From: Clostridia bacterium
GTDB taxonomy: Bacteria > Bacillota > Clostridia > TANB77 > CAG-508
Direction: 5' to 3'
Assembly: GCA_022790685.1 (NCBI GenBank)
Contig: JAAVXQ010000071.1
Coordinates: forward strand, 1 to 13,552
DNA: 13,552 nt
Of the stretch, positions 1-6,144 are shown one piece after another. Each line of letters opens with the position of its first letter. The stretch's first letter is position 1. A program made the position numbers and the translations under genes. The notes beneath the pieces were generated by a model. That model saw only the letters and a list, made by a program, of their open reading frames with translations. It was not told the origin of the DNA and did not search any database.

Positions 1-60
1 ATTTTTATACAAATAATTTTATAAGATTATATTTTATTTTGAATTTTTTATGTAAAGGTA

Positions 61-88
61 TTGAAATTTAAGAATATAAGAGTATAAT
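61..88 (+). promoter_or_regulatory. Sigma-A promoter for the first gene
   Basis: TTGAAA at 61-66 and a perfect TATAAT at 83-88 are separated by 16 bp. Transcription would begin near position 95. The -10 box overlaps an upstream in-frame ATG at 87, so that ATG cannot be the translation start of this transcript, which supports the start at 120. Confidence 0.7.
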
Positions 89-119
89 GAATCTTAGAAT
101 AACCTTTGGAGGGACTATT

Positions 120-542
120 ATGAACCAGATACGGTACGAAGAACTATTAAAAAGGAGAATTCAAAAAAGTGGATATGTCAGATTTGCTTCGCATGAAAAA
201 ACTTTACATTCAGAAATGTTAAAATATGTAAATGAGCAAATTATGACAAGTCTCGCAAAAGATGCTTTTAGAAACAAAGACAGTGGAATTTTTTTGATTT
301 CTGTTTCTATGCATGATGTGTATATTCGTACATTACACAAATATGTAGAAATAGTAAAATGTTTCAAAGCTACAAATGCAGACAATATTCCAGAAAGTTT
401 GGATCTTCTTACAAGAAAATTGGCTTCTTATGGACTTGCAGTTGTACCATTACCAAATTACAATTTCCATACCCGTTCAAAACATTCCCAAGAATTGTCA
501 GTATTAGTACTAACTGACGAAGAACTAAAAATGAATACTTGA
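120..542 (+). CDS. Hypothetical protein, unrecognised, 140 aa
   Basis: I do not recognise this protein family. The start at 120 is chosen because GGAGGG at 108-113 lies 6 bases upstream. The in-frame ATG at 87 lies inside the promoter -10 box and has no ribosome binding site. The product is predicted to be soluble: I see no signal peptide or membrane segment, and the N-terminal half is basic and helical (ELLKRRIQKSGYVRF). It is a single-gene unit with its own promoter and terminator. Its composition is somewhat richer in GC than its neighbours. It uses CGG for codon 5 (132-134) and ends in TGA, both otherwise seen only in the foreign-looking CofE-like gene. It may therefore be an accessory or recently acquired gene. 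Its function is unknown. Confidence 0.7.
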   Translation: MNQIRYEELLKRRIQKSGYVRFASHEKTLHSEMLKYVNEQIMTSLAKDAFRNKDSGIFLISVSMHDVYIRTLHKYVEIVKCFKATNADNIPESLDLLTRKLASYGLAVVPLPNYNFHTRSKHSQELSVLVLTDEELKMNT

Positions 543-585
543 AATTTGCCAACTGACTTTTTTTAGGCAATTCCTTAGTAAGTTC

Positions 586-639
586 AAAACGGAGAAAGCT
601 TATGAATATCAAAACTTCATTAGCTTTTCTCCGTTTTAT
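586..639 (+). terminator. Long-stem intrinsic terminator
   Basis: The arm 586-606 (AAAACGGAGAAAGCT, then T and ATGAA) pairs with 616-636 (TTCAT, T, then AGCTTTTCTCCGTTTT). There is one bulged T, a T/T mismatch and a loop of about 9 bases. The stem ends in TTTT. It closes the first transcription unit. The A-run at the 5' arm could allow weak bidirectional activity. Confidence 0.8.
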
Positions 640-676
640 AATGAAATTTTTTAATATGATATTTAAGTTTAAGTTA

Positions 677-705
677 TTGAAGTTTTTTACTAATTATTAT
701 ATAAT
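677..705 (+). promoter_or_regulatory. Sigma-A promoter for cmk-murD
   Basis: TTGAAG at 677-682 and a perfect TATAAT at 700-705 are separated by exactly 17 bp. The predicted transcript start is near 712, only about 25 bases before the kinase start codon. It would drive the kinase gene and murD to the terminator at 2907-2951. Confidence 0.75.
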
Positions 706-735
706 CTTAACAAATAATTATATAAAAGGAAGAAT

Positions 736-1432
736 ATGATGCAAAATATAGTAATTGGAATAGAAGGCTTAGTGGGTAGTCGGAAAAACTAGTATTTGTC
801 GAGAAATCATAAATATTATACCAAGAACAGTTCTACTAAATGGTGGAAATCTATATAGAGCTATAGTACTAGCTATGATGAAAAACGGAAAGACCTTAGA
901 TGTCTTTCAAAAAGAAAGTTCAAATATAGATATAAAAGAAATGATGGATTATTATAATATTTCAATAAAAATAGAAAATAATGAAACAAATTTTTATATG
1001 GATAATGAAAAAATTTCAGAAGAAGATATGCAATCAAAAGAAGCTTCTATTGCTGTTTCAACAGTAGGTGGAAAAGCGCAAAATGAAAATTTATTTATAT
1101 TTGCAAGAAATCTTATTGAGGATTTAAAAACAAAAAATAATGTTATTTTGGCAGGAAGAAGTTTAATGCAAATATATCCAAATTTAGACTATCATTTATT
1201 TATAACAGCAGATTTAGAAGAACGTGTAAGGAGAAAATGCATACAATATAATGAAATAGATATAAAAAATGAAATAAGAGAAAATATAATTAAAAGAGAT
1301 AAATTACAAGAAGATGCAGGCTTTTACAAATTAAGCCCTAGTACAATTGTAATAGATGTAACAAATTGTAAATCTGCACAGGAATCTACAAAATTAGTAT
1401 TAGAAAAAATTAATTTATTAGAAACAGTTTAA
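736..1432 (+). CDS. cmk: Cytidylate kinase-like gene, frameshifted by one extra C in the P-loop
   Basis: (d)CMP kinase phosphorylates CMP/dCMP with ATP in pyrimidine nucleotide supply. AAGGAAG at 726-732 precedes ATG 736 (or ATG 739). Reading from 736 gives an N-terminus up to GIEGLVGS, then CGG AAA AAC TAG stops it at 790-792. Skipping the single C at 781 restores GIEGLVGSGKTS (Walker A, residues 8-19) and an open frame to 1432, giving a normal-size product of about 231 aa. Family features downstream: ILAGRS at about 137-142 (replacing the usual AGRDIGT), TADLEERVRRK at about 157-167, and RDKLQEDAG near 187 followed by IVIDVTN, which match the Cmk LID and C-terminus. An internal ATG at 875 has no ribosome binding site and would lack the P-loop, so I reject it as the native start. 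The gene is co-transcribed with murD, 35 bp away. It is either a pseudogene or sequence error, or a gene needing +1 recoding. Divergence at AGRD makes the exact substrate uncertain. Confidence 0.75.
778..784 (+). other. Putative +1 frameshift site AGT-CGG-A in the kinase P-loop
   Basis: In the starting frame the codons are GGT AGT CGG AAA AAC TAG. Dropping C781 gives GGT AGT GGA AAA ACT AGT, i.e. GSGKTS, the invariant Walker A sequence. A shift later, at the stop, would give GSRKNS and destroy the P-loop, so restoring function requires the shift at CGG itself. Whether recoding happens is inference. Confidence 0.5.
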
Positions 1433-1467
1433 AAAATTGTTATTCTTCTATATTTTAGGAGGTATAA

Positions 1468-2880
1468 GTGAAATATATTAATGAAAAATTAAACGAGTTT
1501 AATGAATATTTAAGAGGCAGGAAAGTTGCTATAATCGGTGTAGGCGTTAGTAACTTACCACTAATTGAATATCTACATAACTTAAAATCAAAAGTTACAG
1601 TTTTTGATGGAAAAGAAATTGATGACATTGATAAAAAAATAGTAAATAAATTGGTGGATTATGGTATGGAATTTTCCTTTGGTAAAGGATATTTAAATAC
1701 CTTAAAAGGATTTGATATTATTTTTAGATCTCCAAGTTGTCTTCCAACAATTCCAGAACTTGTTGAAGAAGCTAGACGAGGTGCAATTGTTACTACTGAA
1801 GTAGAAATGGTGATTGAACTTTGTCCTTGTTTGGTAATCGGAGTTACTGGTAGTGATGGAAAAACTACTACTACAACTTTAATTTATGAAATTTTAAAAG
1901 AAGGTGGATATAACTGTTTTTTAGGTGGTAATATAGGAATTCCATTATTCACAAAAATTTCAGCTATGACGCCTGAAGATATAGTTGTTTTAGAATTAAG
2001 TAGTTTTCAATTAATGAATATGAAAATTAGCCCTAAAATATCTGTTATAACAAATATTACTCCAAATCATTTAAACATACATAAAGATATGGAAGAATAT
2101 ATTGAAGCAAAAAAAGCAATATTTAAAAATCAAGATGAAAATGGTTTAGTTATATTAAATTATGATAATGAAATAACAAGAGAATTTGCAAAAGAAGTAC
2201 CAGGAAAATACACATATTTTAGTAGTAAAGAAAAATTATCAAATGGATATATAGTAGATGATGGTAAAATAAAATTATGTGAAGATGATTTAAGAAAACA
2301 TATTCTAGATACTAAACATATGTTACTTAGAGGAACACATAATTTTGAAAATGCTTGTTCTGCAATAATTGCAACTAGAGATTTAGTAAGTATTGATACA
2401 GCAGTAAAGGCAATAACTAATTTTAAAGGTGTTGAACATAGACTAGAATTAGTTAAAGAAACTAAAAGTAGAATAAAATGGTATAATGATTCTGTAAGTT
2501 CTAGTCCAACAAGAACAATAGCAGGATTAAATGCATTTGCTTTAAGAAACATAATTTTAATTGCTGGAGGATATGACAAAGATTTAGACTATACACCTAT
2601 TGGAAAGCCAATAGTAGACAATTGTAAAGCTTTAATACTTCTAGGTCAAACTTCTGAAAAAATAGAAAAAGCTGTAAATAATGAACTTAATAAAAACGGA
2701 AAAACTTTAGACATTTATAGATGTACTAATTTAAAACAAACAATTGTAACTGCAAATGAAATAGCTGTTCAAGGAGATATAGTTTTATTTTCACCAGCAA
2801 GTGCAAGTTTTGACATGTTCAAAAACTTTGCAGAAAGAGGAGAAATCTTTAAGTCTTATGTACAAGAAATTGTAAAATAA
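1468..2880 (+). CDS. murD: UDP-N-acetylmuramoyl-L-alanine--D-glutamate ligase (MurD)
   Basis: This cytoplasmic peptidoglycan enzyme adds D-Glu to UDP-MurNAc-L-Ala using ATP. It starts at GTG 1468 with AGGAGG at 1457-1462, 5 bases upstream. The length of 470 aa is normal for Mur ligases. Domain 1 is the Rossmann-like UMAG-binding domain (IIGVGVSNLPL, 22-32). Domain 2 is the ATPase: P-loop GVTGSDGKTTT at 125-135, LELSSFQL at 175-182, and TPNHL at 198-202. The Lys of YIEAK (residue 215) is the likely carbamylated lysine. HNFENA is at 291-296 and GVEHR at 321-325. Domain 3 has YNDSVSSSPT at 339-348 (the clostridial variant of the usual NDSKATN), GGYDKDLDY at 367-375 and SPASASFDMF at 442-451. All key motifs are intact, in contrast to the interrupted kinase upstream in the same operon. 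Confidence 0.97.
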   Translation: MKYINEKLNEFNEYLRGRKVAIIGVGVSNLPLIEYLHNLKSKVTVFDGKEIDDIDKKIVNKLVDYGMEFSFGKGYLNTLKGFDIIFRSPSCLPTIPELVEEARRGAIVTTEVEMVIELCPCLVIGVTGSDGKTTTTTLIYEILKEGGYNCFLGGNIGIPLFTKISAMTPEDIVVLELSSFQLMNMKISPKISVITNITPNHLNIHKDMEEYIEAKKAIFKNQDENGLVILNYDNEITREFAKEVPGKYTYFSSKEKLSNGYIVDDGKIKLCEDDLRKHILDTKHMLLRGTHNFENACSAIIATRDLVSIDTAVKAITNFKGVEHRLELVKETKSRIKWYNDSVSSSPTRTIAGLNAFALRNIILIAGGYDKDLDYTPIGKPIVDNCKALILLGQTSEKIEKAVNNELNKNGKTLDIYRCTNLKQTIVTANEIAVQGDIVLFSPASASFDMFKNFAERGEIFKSYVQEIVK

Positions 2881-2906
2881 ATTATATATATCAAAATAAA
2901 TATTGA

Positions 2907-2951
2907 GAATCTAAGATTTTATAAAATCCTATAATCTTAGGTTCCTTTTTT
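2907..2951 (+). terminator. Intrinsic terminator after murD
   Basis: GAATCTAAGATT at 2907-2918 pairs with AATCTTAGGTTC at 2933-2944 (12 bp with one G-T wobble). A T-run at 2946-2951 follows after one C. It separates the cmk-murD unit from the next gene. Confidence 0.85.
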
Positions 2952-3006
2952 ATTTCATATTAAACTAATTTCTGCATATATATATTATAAAAGGAGGAAT
3001 TTACAT

Positions 3007-3639
3007 ATGTATTATTCAAATCAAGATTATATGCAGGATTTAAATTTTTATAATCAAGTAAATCCAAATATGCAAAATATAGGAAATCCTAATGGGTATT
3101 CTTTTGGAATGCAACCTAACACTAATTGTATGTGTAACCAATTTCAAAATGGATTTATTCCAAATAATATGCAATGTAACATGAATCAAACTATGCAACT
3201 TAATAATAATCTAGAAGGAATGTATCCTTGTACCTACAAAATTATTAATCCAGTTGTCGAAAGAGTTATTGATGGTACTTGCTCAAGAAATCAAATGGTT
3301 ACAGAAGATAATCTAAACAATATGGTAGATACAGTATTTAATATTGTAGAAGGACAAATAGAAAAAGAAGATTCTTCATTTACATCAAATTCTAATAATA
3401 CCTCTTCTGATACAAGAAATAGCAATATAAATTCTACTATGCAAAATAGAAATTCAAGTAGTACTTCCGAAAGAAATGATAGTTCAAATTTTCAAAGGGA
3501 TAGAAGTAATTCTCTAATTAAAGATATTATAAGAATTTTAATAATACGTTCATTATTATCAAGAAATATGAGAAACTCTACTTTTTCTGGTTTTCAAAAT
3601 ACTTCTTCAATGATGGGACAAATGCCAAACTTTTTTTAA
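3007..3639 (+). CDS. Asn/Met/Ser-rich hypothetical protein, 210 aa
   Basis: Not confidently recognised. AAGGAGG at 2991-2997 is 9 bases before the ATG. Residues 1-70 are low-complexity, rich in Asn, Gln, Met and Tyr (repeated NM, MQ, PN units). The segment at about 74-115 is better ordered (YPCTYKIINPVVERVIDG, then an acidic helix VDTVFNIVEGQIEKED). Residues 120-170 are a Ser/Asn-rich linker. A short amphipathic stretch (IKDIIRILIIRSLLSRN) lies near 170-187. There is no signal peptide. This layout resembles spore-coat or spore-surface proteins of Clostridia, and the neighbouring ytvI and sigma-G-like promoter are consistent with sporulation, but this is context-based inference. I see no convincing sigma-A promoter directly upstream. 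Confidence 0.75.
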   Translation: MYYSNQDYMQDLNFYNQVNPNMQNIGNPNGYSFGMQPNTNCMCNQFQNGFIPNNMQCNMNQTMQLNNNLEGMYPCTYKIINPVVERVIDGTCSRNQMVTEDNLNNMVDTVFNIVEGQIEKEDSSFTSNSNNTSSDTRNSNINSTMQNRNSSSTSERNDSSNFQRDRSNSLIKDIIRILIIRSLLSRNMRNSTFSGFQNTSSMMGQMPNFF

Positions 3640-3653
3640 AATAAATTTAAAAA

Positions 3654-3683
3654 GTATATTTTAAAAGCAAAAAACACATACTA
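3654..3683 (+). promoter_or_regulatory. Candidate sigma-G (forespore) promoter for the CBS gene and ytvI
   Basis: GTATA at 3654-3658 and CATACTA at 3677-3683 are separated by 18 bp. As I recall the forespore sigma-G consensus, GHATR-N18-CATWHTA, both halves match at every position. The predicted start near 3690 gives a leader of about 30 bases before the ATG at 3721. The region is AT-rich, so chance is possible, but the spacing and the sporulation-type gene downstream support it. Confidence 0.45.
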
Positions 3684-3720
3684 TTTATATAAATTCAAAT
3701 TAAAAGGAGAAAATAATAGT

Positions 3721-4149
3721 ATGAGAGTTAAAGATTGTATGTCTAATAAAACAATTTATGCAGGATTAGAAACTAATTTAAAAGATGTTTCAAAATTGAT
3801 GCAAACAAATGATGTTGGTATAATTCCTATATGCAATAACGAGAAAAAAGTATTAGGTGTAATAACAGATAGAGATATTATTGTAAGAGGAATAGCAAAT
3901 AGTAGAGATATGAACACTACAAAAGCTCATGAAATTATGACTACAGGTGTTATAAAAACAACGCCAGATACAGATGCAGTAGATGCTGCAAGAACTATGT
4001 CATGTAATCAAATAAGAAGATTACCTGTTATAAAAGATGAGGCTTTAGTTGGAATGTTAACTATTGGCGATTTAGCTAAAAATGAAGATATCCCTTATGG
4101 AAAAGTAGGAATTGCATTAGAACATATATGTGATAATACAAAAGAATAA
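3721..4149 (+). CDS. Twin CBS-domain protein, 142 aa
   Basis: A small cytoplasmic protein made of two tandem CBS domains, a fold that binds adenine nucleotides (AMP, ATP, SAM or similar) and usually acts as a sensor. AAAGGAGA at 3703-3710 precedes the ATG by 10 bases. CBS1 covers about 1-60 (VKDCMSNKTIYAGLETNL, then VGIIPICN, LGVITDRDIIVRG). CBS2 covers about 68-130 (AHEIMTTGVIKTTPDTD, then IRRLPVIKDEALVGMLTIGDLA). The ITDRD and TIGDLA motifs are typical of nucleotide-binding CBS pairs. The gap to ytvI is 23 bases, so the two are probably co-transcribed. From unverified memory, B. subtilis YhcV has similar size and architecture. The ligand and target are unknown. Confidence 0.9.
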   Translation: MRVKDCMSNKTIYAGLETNLKDVSKLMQTNDVGIIPICNNEKKVLGVITDRDIIVRGIANSRDMNTTKAHEIMTTGVIKTTPDTDAVDAARTMSCNQIRRLPVIKDEALVGMLTIGDLAKNEDIPYGKVGIALEHICDNTKE

Positions 4150-4172
4150 GTTTTTTTGAAAGGTAAAGTGTT

Positions 4173-5253
4173 ATGAATTATATAAGCATACTAAAGAAGA
4201 GTATTTTAATAGTTTTAGTTATATTGTTAATTTATTTTACAGCTAAATTATTTATATTTTATATGCCTTTTTTAATTGCTTATATAATTTCTATTATTAT
4301 TGAGCCAATTATAAAATTTATTGCTAGAAAAACTAATTTAAGTAGGAAGGTAAGTAGTATTATAGTACTTGCCACTATTTTTATTTTTCTAGCTTTAATT
4401 TTGATTTATGGAAGCTTTACTTTAGTATCTGAAACAACAAATTTATTATCTGGACTTAATACATACTTAGAAAAAAGTATTATTTTTATTCAAGATATTT
4501 TTAGTAAAATTGATTTAAATAAATTAAATGTATCAAAAGAATTTACAAACATTACAGAAGGAACTATAACAAATTTTTTAAATATAATCACTAATTTTAT
4601 AAAAAACGTTTTAACAAATTTTTTAAAATATATAACCTCTATTCCTACTATGGTTATTTATATAATAATAACAATATTATCAACTTATTTCATTACCTCT
4701 GATAAATTCTATTTATTAGATTTTCTAGAATTTCATTTATCAAAAAAAATGATGGGCAAATTGAAAATACACATAAAAGAAATAACAAAATCATTAGGTG
4801 GATACTTGAAGGCAGAGCTTATAATAATTTTCATTTCTTTCATAATTGTACTTATAGGTTTAAATATATTTTATTTTATAGGTATGAATATAAAATATCC
4901 AACATTAATTGCTTTAGGAATAGGATTTGTAGATGCACTTCCAATTCTTCGGATCTGGAACAGTAATGCTTCCATGGGGAATAATACTTCTAATTAATAA
5001 AGATTTCTCTTTAGGCTTTTCAATACTTGGACTATATATCTTTGTAGCTGTTGTAAGACAAATAATAGAACCAAAAGTAGTAAGCAATAATATAGGTATA
5101 CATCCTATTTTTACTTTAATAGCAATGTATACTGGTTTTAAAATAATGGGAGTAATAGGACTACTAGTTGGACCAATCTTTTTAATAATATTAAAAAGTA
5201 TTTTTTACAATACTATAGAAGAGGGATTAGTAGAGACAATATTAGATAAATAA
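4173..5253 (+). CDS. ytvI: YtvI-type sporulation membrane protein (AI-2E exporter superfamily), frameshifted by one extra C
   Basis: A polytopic membrane protein of the AI-2E transporter superfamily, closest by motif to the sporulation protein YtvI. GAAAGG at 4158-4163 precedes ATG 4173. The starting frame runs to DALPIL at about 254-259, then continues out of frame (RIWNSNASMG) to a TAA at 4995-4997. Skipping C4950 gives DALPILGSGTVMLPWGI, a hallmark YtvI motif, and continues to the TAA at 5251-5253. The restored product is 359 aa, normal for the family. I see about seven hydrophobic segments: two near the N-terminus (residues 9-47 contain a re-entrant or double segment), one at about 63-88, one at about 158-175, one at about 213-235, a block around the frameshift, and two at the C-terminus ending IGLLVGPIFLIILK. 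An internal ATG at 4933 (weak AGGA at 4922-4925) could only give a fragment. The substrate is unknown. Confidence 0.85.
4947..4953 (+). other. Putative +1 frameshift site CTT-CGG-A in ytvI
   Basis: The starting-frame codons are ATT CTT CGG ATC TGG. Dropping C4950 gives ATT CTT GGA TCT GGA ACA, i.e. ILGSGT, the conserved family sequence. The heptamer CTT CGG A is very similar in design to the yeast Ty1 +1 site CUU-AGG-C, where a rare Arg codon stalls the ribosome. Recoding here is inference. Confidence 0.5.
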
Positions 5254-5320
5254 AACTCTGATTTAATATTTTCTAAAAGTATACCAAATACTTTTAATTA
5301 ATATTAAATCAGAGTTTTTA
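5252..5320 (+). terminator. Bidirectional terminator between convergent genes
   Basis: AAAACTCTGATTTAATATT at 5252-5270 pairs perfectly over 19 bp with 5300-5318. The loop holds a second small stem, AAAAGT 5275-5280 with ACTTTT 5290-5295. A-run and T-run flanks on opposite sides let it stop transcription from both ytvI (plus) and the minus-strand gene ending at 5368. Confidence 0.9.
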
Positions 5321-5367
5321 TAATTTACAGAATAATATTTTATAGCCAATTTAAAGTCTCAAATTAT

Positions 5368-5925
5368 CTAATATATAACTGCAGTAGGAACAAAGAAATC
5401 GTCTGGCATTTTTACTTTTGGATTTTCTGGAATTTCACATTTTTCTATTTTTTCAATTTTTAATCTAGGAATATCTTCATTTCTATATGTAGTTTTTTCT
5501 AATGTTCCTGTTATATTTACCCAAGTATAATTTTCATATTCTTTTGCTTTTTCTGAGAAAGATAAAAAGCCAACAACAACTGTCTCTTTTGAATTAAGTT
5601 CCATATCACGTGCTAAAATAAATTCATTTTCCTTTAGATCTGCTACTCTATAAACATATCCTGAAAAACATATTTTTTGACCTATGTATGTATCTATATC
5701 CTCATGAACTTCTTTAAGTACATTAGTATAATTTTCTGGTGATATATTAGCTACTCCCTCAGAAGAAATTTCATCATTTATAAATACATCTGCTGCGTCC
5801 TTTTCAATTTCTTTTAAAATTTTATAAACAGATACAAATAGTAAACTAACACAAATTATAGCAAAAATAACAATAATAAATTTTAAAAACTTTTTTCTAT
5901 TTAAACTAACATTACAAACAAACAT
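5368..5925 (-). CDS. Membrane-anchored protein with DUF1980/YcgQ-like (TIGR03943-like) domain
   Basis: The 185 aa product has one N-terminal membrane segment (about residues 13-34, FIIVIFAIICVSLLFVSV after a basic LNRKKFLK) and an extracytoplasmic remainder. The start at 5925 is preferred: on the minus strand AAAGGA lies 8 bases upstream, whereas an upstream ATG at 5934 directly abuts that AAAGG. The C-terminal half (from about 75) reads IGQKICFSGYVYR, then ENEFILARDMEL, VVVGFLS and YTWVNITGTLEK. This matches the OB-fold-like domain of the YcgQ/TIGR03943 family (GFVYR, FVLGRF, VTGTL). The Cys pair that often follows the FVLGRF motif in that family is replaced by MELN. The permease-like YcgR partner common in that family is not in the window. 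The role is unknown. Confidence 0.8.
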   Translation of the reverse strand: MFVCNVSLNRKKFLKFIIVIFAIICVSLLFVSVYKILKEIEKDAADVFINDEISSEGVANISPENYTNVLKEVHEDIDTYIGQKICFSGYVYRVADLKENEFILARDMELNSKETVVVGFLSFSEKAKEYENYTWVNITGTLEKTTYRNEDIPRLKIEKIEKCEIPENPKVKMPDDFFVPTAVIY

Positions 5926-6047
5926 AAATACCATCCTTTACAAAGCTTTTTATAAATCTTATGTATTATCTTTAGTAAATATTCTAGTTTTATTCTAATA
6001 AAAGAAGGACAATCCTTTGAAAATACATATTTTATAAATTTATTTTG

Positions 6048-6076
6048 TTGCAAAAACTACTATTTAATGATATATT
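6048..6076 (+). promoter_or_regulatory. Extended -10 sigma-A promoter for the secA operon
   Basis: TTGCAA at 6048-6053 and TATATT at 6071-6076 have 17 bp spacing, with TGA at 6068-6070 forming an extended -10. The predicted start near 6083 leaves a leader of about 60 bases before secA. I see no obvious regulatory fold or arrest-peptide ORF in this leader. Confidence 0.65.
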
Positions 6077-6144
6077 AGATTAGTAAAATTTTAATAAGAT
6101 AAAAATTAAACATTTTGTTTTAATATATAGGAGGAAATAAATCA

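Noticed and set aside
87..119. Upstream ATG giving a 151 aa version of the first gene
   Set aside because: The ATG overlaps the -10 box at 83-88 and has no ribosome binding site, whereas ATG 120 has GGAGGG at the right distance.
784..790. A -1 slippery heptamer (A AAA AAC type) explaining the kinase frameshift
   Set aside because: The base before AAA AAC is G, not A, and a -1 shift leads to the wrong frame; the downstream coding frame needs +1.
875..1432. A separate 185 aa gene starting at 875
   Set aside because: There is no ribosome binding site, and the upstream sequence in the same frame codes for the kinase N-terminus including the P-loop once C781 is skipped.
2160..2579. Minus-strand open frame inside murD
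   Set aside because: It lies fully within an intact, conserved MurD coding region and has no family similarity that I recognise.
2951..3006. Sporulation-type promoter upstream of the 3007 gene (CATATTA at 2956)
   Set aside because: No matching -35 element at 17 or 18 bp; the equivalent position falls in the murD terminator.
4933..5253. A separate 106 aa gene starting at 4933
   Set aside because: It is the C-terminal part of ytvI after the extra C at 4950; the family motif continues across the junction.
6077..6144. A leader peptide or riboswitch controlling secA
   Set aside because: The 60-base leader is AT-only in character with no convincing ORF, stem or conserved riboswitch core.
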